Positions 6,171 to 8,154 of a stretch of 8,154 nt of DNA are shown here, piece by piece. Numbering within the stretch: position 1 is the stretch's first letter; each line of letters opens with the position of its first letter. Source of the stretch: Mollicutes bacterium (GTDB lineage Bacteria; Bacillota_I; Bacilli_A; RF39; UBA660); the NCBI GenBank assembly GCA_003566505.1, contig PXDA01000049.1, forward strand, positions 1 through 8,154, given 5' to 3'. The position numbers and the translations under genes are program-made. Below the pieces are notes generated by a model. The model did not search any database. It had not been told where the DNA came from and was given only the letters and a program-made list of their open reading frames with translations.

Positions 6171-7004
6171 TTATCTCACCTCTTTTACTAGTTGCATAAA
6201 AACTTCTACAGGTATATATTCAGCACGATCATCTAGTGAAAAACCACGCTCTCTTAACGTTTGCTCCACTTTTTGTGTATTTGTAACAGAAACATCTCGT
6301 AAATTGTTTCTTAGAGTCTTGCGCTTTTGCTTAAAACAGCTTTTAACAAAAGTGATAAACCTATCATCATCAAGGTTTTTTGTGCGTTTGCGTACAAAAG
6401 AAAGCACAACGCTATCAACTTTGGGTTCGGGAAAAAACACTTTACGATTTACTTCTTTTTCTTTTTTTATGACAAAAAAAGTCTGGAACAAAACCGATAT
6501 GGCATTATATTCTTTGTTGCGGGGCTGCGCTAAGATGCGTTCGCCTACTTCTTTTTGCACCATTAGTAACATTTTATCAATCATGTTCCCTTCATGCAAG
6601 ACTTTAAAGAGTAACGGTGTGGTAATAACATAAGGTAGGTTCCCAATTAAAATAATTTGTTGGTATTGTGATTTTTCGTTTTCGTATTTTAAAAATGATT
6701 CTGTTAAAATATCTTGGTGTTTTATTTCAATGTTAGCAAAGTCATCATGCAAAACATCTGTTAATATTTGCACTAATCTTTCATCTATTTCATAACAAAT
6801 AACCTTTTTGGCGCGTGGCGCTAACAATTTGGTTAAATTACCCGCCCCGGCTCCTACTTCTAAAACAAGGTCTTCCTTATTAATAGTAATTTTATCAACA
6901 ATGCTTTTTAAAATGTTTTCATCAAAAATAAAATTTTGTCCGTATTTTTTCTTAAAATAAAATTTTTTAGCATGAAGTTTTGCTAATGTTTTTTCTTTTG
7001 TCAT
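6171..7004 (-). CDS. rsmA: 16S rRNA (adenine1518/1519-N6)-dimethyltransferase
   Basis: RsmA/KsgA dimethylates two adjacent adenines in helix 45 of 16S rRNA late in 30S assembly. From the chosen start the protein has 277 residues. It shows KKYGQNFIFD (19-28, the family's KxxGQ(N/H)F entry), SAM-binding motif I LEVGAGAGNLT (48-58), the YEID acidic loop (71-74), motif IV GNLPYVITTP (121-130) and the C-terminal VFFPEPKVDSVV (189-200). I prefer ATG at 7004 over the in-frame ATG at 7022. The only ribosome binding site, GAGGAG, lies at 7020-7015, ten bases before 7004, and the promoter places the transcript start near 7020. The first ATG would thus be leaderless and buried in the ribosome binding site. 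It heads the rsmA-ung-tilS-ftsH operon. Confidence 0.96.
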   Translation of the reverse strand: MTKEKTLAKLHAKKFYFKKKYGQNFIFDENILKSIVDKITINKEDLVLEVGAGAGNLTKLLAPRAKKVICYEIDERLVQILTDVLHDDFANIEIKHQDILTESFLKYENEKSQYQQIILIGNLPYVITTPLLFKVLHEGNMIDKMLLMVQKEVGERILAQPRNKEYNAISVLFQTFFVIKKEKEVNRKVFFPEPKVDSVVLSFVRKRTKNLDDDRFITFVKSCFKQKRKTLRNNLRDVSVTNTQKVEQTLRERGFSLDDRAEYIPVEVFMQLVKEVR

Positions 7005-7013
7005 TACTTTCTT

Positions 7014-7020
7014 ACTCCTC
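7014..7020 (-). promoter_or_regulatory. ribosome binding site that sets the rsmA start
   Basis: The minus strand reads GAGGAGT, ten bases upstream of ATG 7004. The alternative ATG (7022-7020) overlaps its first G and has no ribosome binding site of its own. This favours the shorter reading of rsmA. Confidence 0.75.
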
Positions 7021-7026
7021 ATTATT

Positions 7027-7054
7027 ATTATACTATAAACTCCTTAAATAACAA
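7027..7054 (-). promoter_or_regulatory. promoter of the rsmA-ung-tilS-ftsH operon
   Basis: The minus strand has TTGTTA (7054-7049), 16 bases, then a perfect TATAAT (7032-7027). Transcription would start near 7020, leaving a leader of about 16 bases that consists mostly of the ribosome binding site. The promoter sits immediately beyond the U-tract of the noc terminator, so the operon is insulated from the upstream gene. Confidence 0.7.
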
Positions 7055-7056
7055 CT

Positions 7057-7090
7057 AAAAAAAAAGATTAGAATTTTACTTTCTAATCTT
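7057..7090 (-). terminator. rho-independent terminator of the noc-like gene
   Basis: A perfect 10-base stem (AAGATTAGAA at 7090-7081 paired with 7073-7064) with a 7-base loop runs into a minus-strand T tract (7065-7057). The stem is AT-rich but fully paired. It overlaps the end of the coding region: the TAG stop (7085-7083) and the last Glu-Asp codons are part of the stem. Confidence 0.85.
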
Positions 7091-8154
7091 CTTCTTTTTT
7101 TATTTTAATAATAATTTGAAACTGATCTTCGAGATCGATTTCCTCTACATCTGTTTGGACACCCATTTGTTTATACTCAGCTAGCATTTCATCAACTCGT
7201 TTTTTGATCGCTTCATAGTTTTTGACATCGGTTGTGCCGGCTGCTCCTTTATATTGAAAATCAAAGCCAGTTATCTCTTCTGGAGTGCGAGGTGCTTTTG
7301 GGACTGGTTTTTCTTCTTCTTTTTCAATCAATTCTCCTGGTGAAAAATTAAAAAATCGGCCGGTTGCTTGTGTCTCTTCTTCTGGTTGGGGCACATCATC
7401 ACCTTGATTATCATTAACATCAATGCCAGAAGCGGCAAGATTTTTAGTTATTTCATCATGCGGTGTTTCCTCATCTTCTTTCAACAAAGCCTCCCAATCT
7501 TTTGGTTCATCTTCAACATTAATATCACGAGCATTTTTTTCAATGTCATCAATATCAAGAAAACCAGGACTTGTTTTATATTCACCATAATCATATTTAA
7601 AAGTGTCGGCAATGCCCTCATCATCAGACTCGGCAGCGCTAACCTGTTCACCAAAATTTTCTTCTTCTTTAATTAATGGTTCTTCGTCTTCAACAAAAAC
7701 AGCTTCTTTTTGATCACTTACCGGCGCTTCGCTTTCTTTAGTAGTCGGTGGCGTTACTGTTTCTGGTTTTGCTTTTTTACTTTCCACATCTTCAATGTTA
7801 ATTTCATCAACATTAGTGTTTTCACCAAGTGCACTATCAATAGCGACATCAGTTTGACGGACCGTCAGTCTCTCTTTAATAATTTTATTCATCATTGCTA
7901 CTTGCTTTTCTTTTTCTCGCAAACGCAACAATGAACGAGCATGTCTTTCGGAAATTTTTTCATTCATGAGTGCTTCCTGTACTTCATCACATAAATTTAA
8001 TAATCTTAACTTATTAGAAATCGTTGATTGCTTCTTTTCAATTTTTTGCGCTAGTTCCTCTTGTGTTAAATTACCAATTTCTAATATTTTTTTATAAGAA
8101 GCAGCTTCTTCAATTGGCGTTAGATCTTGTCTTTGAATATTTTCAATTAAAGCA
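7083..8154 (-). CDS. noc: Noc-like nucleoid occlusion protein of the ParB family, N-terminus outside the window
   Basis: The frame stays open from the stop at 7083 to the window edge, giving 356 residues and no start, so the gene is cut. The ATG at 7967 lies inside the domain and is not the start. Visible residues 1-18 (ALIENIQRQDLTPIEEAA) end the ParB nuclease-like CTP-binding domain. A helix-turn-helix follows at about 30-52 (LTQEELAQKI, then QSTISNKLRLL). Residues 66-103 contain KISERHARSLLRL and LTVRQT. About 200 acidic, probably disordered residues (106-309) come next, and a final 47-residue domain ends in QFQIIIKIKK, resembling the Noc C-terminal dimerisation region. Q42, K48 and R70 match Noc rather than ParB specificity positions. 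Noc binds chromosomal NBS sites and the membrane to keep division off the nucleoid; the N-terminal membrane helix cannot be checked here. Confidence 0.88.
   Translation of the reverse strand, partial: ALIENIQRQDLTPIEEAASYKKILEIGNLTQEELAQKIEKKQSTISNKLRLLNLCDEVQEALMNEKISERHARSLLRLREKEKQVAMMNKIIKERLTVRQTDVAIDSALGENTNVDEINIEDVESKKAKPETVTPPTTKESEAPVSDQKEAVFVEDEEPLIKEEENFGEQVSAAESDDEGIADTFKYDYGEYKTSPGFLDIDDIEKNARDINVEDEPKDWEALLKEDEETPHDEITKNLAASGIDVNDNQGDDVPQPEEETQATGRFFNFSPGELIEKEEEKPVPKAPRTPEEITGFDFQYKGAAGTTDVKNYEAIKKRVDEMLAEYKQMGVQTDVEEIDLEDQFQIIIKIKKEED

Noticed and set aside
6171..7022. rsmA starting at ATG 7022
   Set aside because: This ATG overlaps the only ribosome binding site and lies at the predicted transcript start. 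ATG 7004 has the correctly placed GAGGAG.
7083..7967. Reading the right-hand gene as a complete 294-residue hypothetical protein starting at ATG 7967
   Set aside because: The frame stays open to the window edge, and the 62 residues before this ATG are the end of the ParB core and its helix-turn-helix. The ATG is internal.
1..8154. Replication origin, parS or Noc binding site in the window
   Set aside because: The gene set suggests proximity to oriC, but I found no cluster of TTATCCACA boxes, no TGTTTCACGTGAAACA site and no ATTTCCCGGGAAAT-like palindrome.

Overview
The window is AT-rich chromosomal DNA from a low-GC Gram-positive bacterium. The best fit is an uncultured Bacilli or Mollicutes-adjacent lineage (RF39, Erysipelotrichales or Acholeplasma-like). 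The evidence is strong Shine-Dalgarno sites, TTGACA/TATAAT-type promoters, a Noc-type nucleoid occlusion protein, a YutI-YutG style gene pair, and a rsmA/tilS/ftsH neighbourhood like the origin-proximal part of Bacillus genomes. TGA serves as a stop in at least two genes (the S1-domain gene and tilS) and Trp is read from TGG. The standard bacterial code therefore applies, not the Mycoplasma/Spiroplasma code.

Left end (1-597): two minus-strand tRNA genes (Val-UAC, and the first 17 bases of what is probably tRNA-Thr) are read from a near-consensus promoter. Upstream of them on the same strand is a small YugI/CvfD-like S1-domain RNA-binding protein. A 91-base divergent promoter region follows.

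Plus-strand island (598-1318): a NifU C-terminal-domain iron-sulfur protein overlaps a YutG-type phosphatidylglycerophosphatase A domain protein. The pair ends at a palindromic terminator that it shares tail to tail with the minus-strand genes.

Minus-strand operon (7054 down to 1328): promoter, then rsmA (16S rRNA dimethyltransferase), ung (uracil-DNA glycosylase), tilS (tRNA-Ile lysidine synthetase), ftsH (membrane AAA+ zinc protease with an extra C-terminal Rho-N/SAP-like domain) and an acidic DUF1292-like protein that also has its own promoter. Gaps of 4, 12 and 15 bases join the first four genes; 72 bases separate ftsH from the last. The theme is rRNA and tRNA maturation, DNA repair and membrane protein quality control. 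hprT, which normally lies between tilS and ftsH in Bacilli, is missing.

Right end (7083-8154): the C-terminal 356 residues of a Noc/ParB-family protein. It carries Noc-type DNA-specificity residues and an unusually long acidic linker. It ends in a hairpin terminator that overlaps its stop codon. No stretch above 300 bases lacks a gene. I see no mobile element, CRISPR array, phage gene or defence system. The window is mostly conserved housekeeping; the notable points are unusual domain architectures and residue changes in known families.
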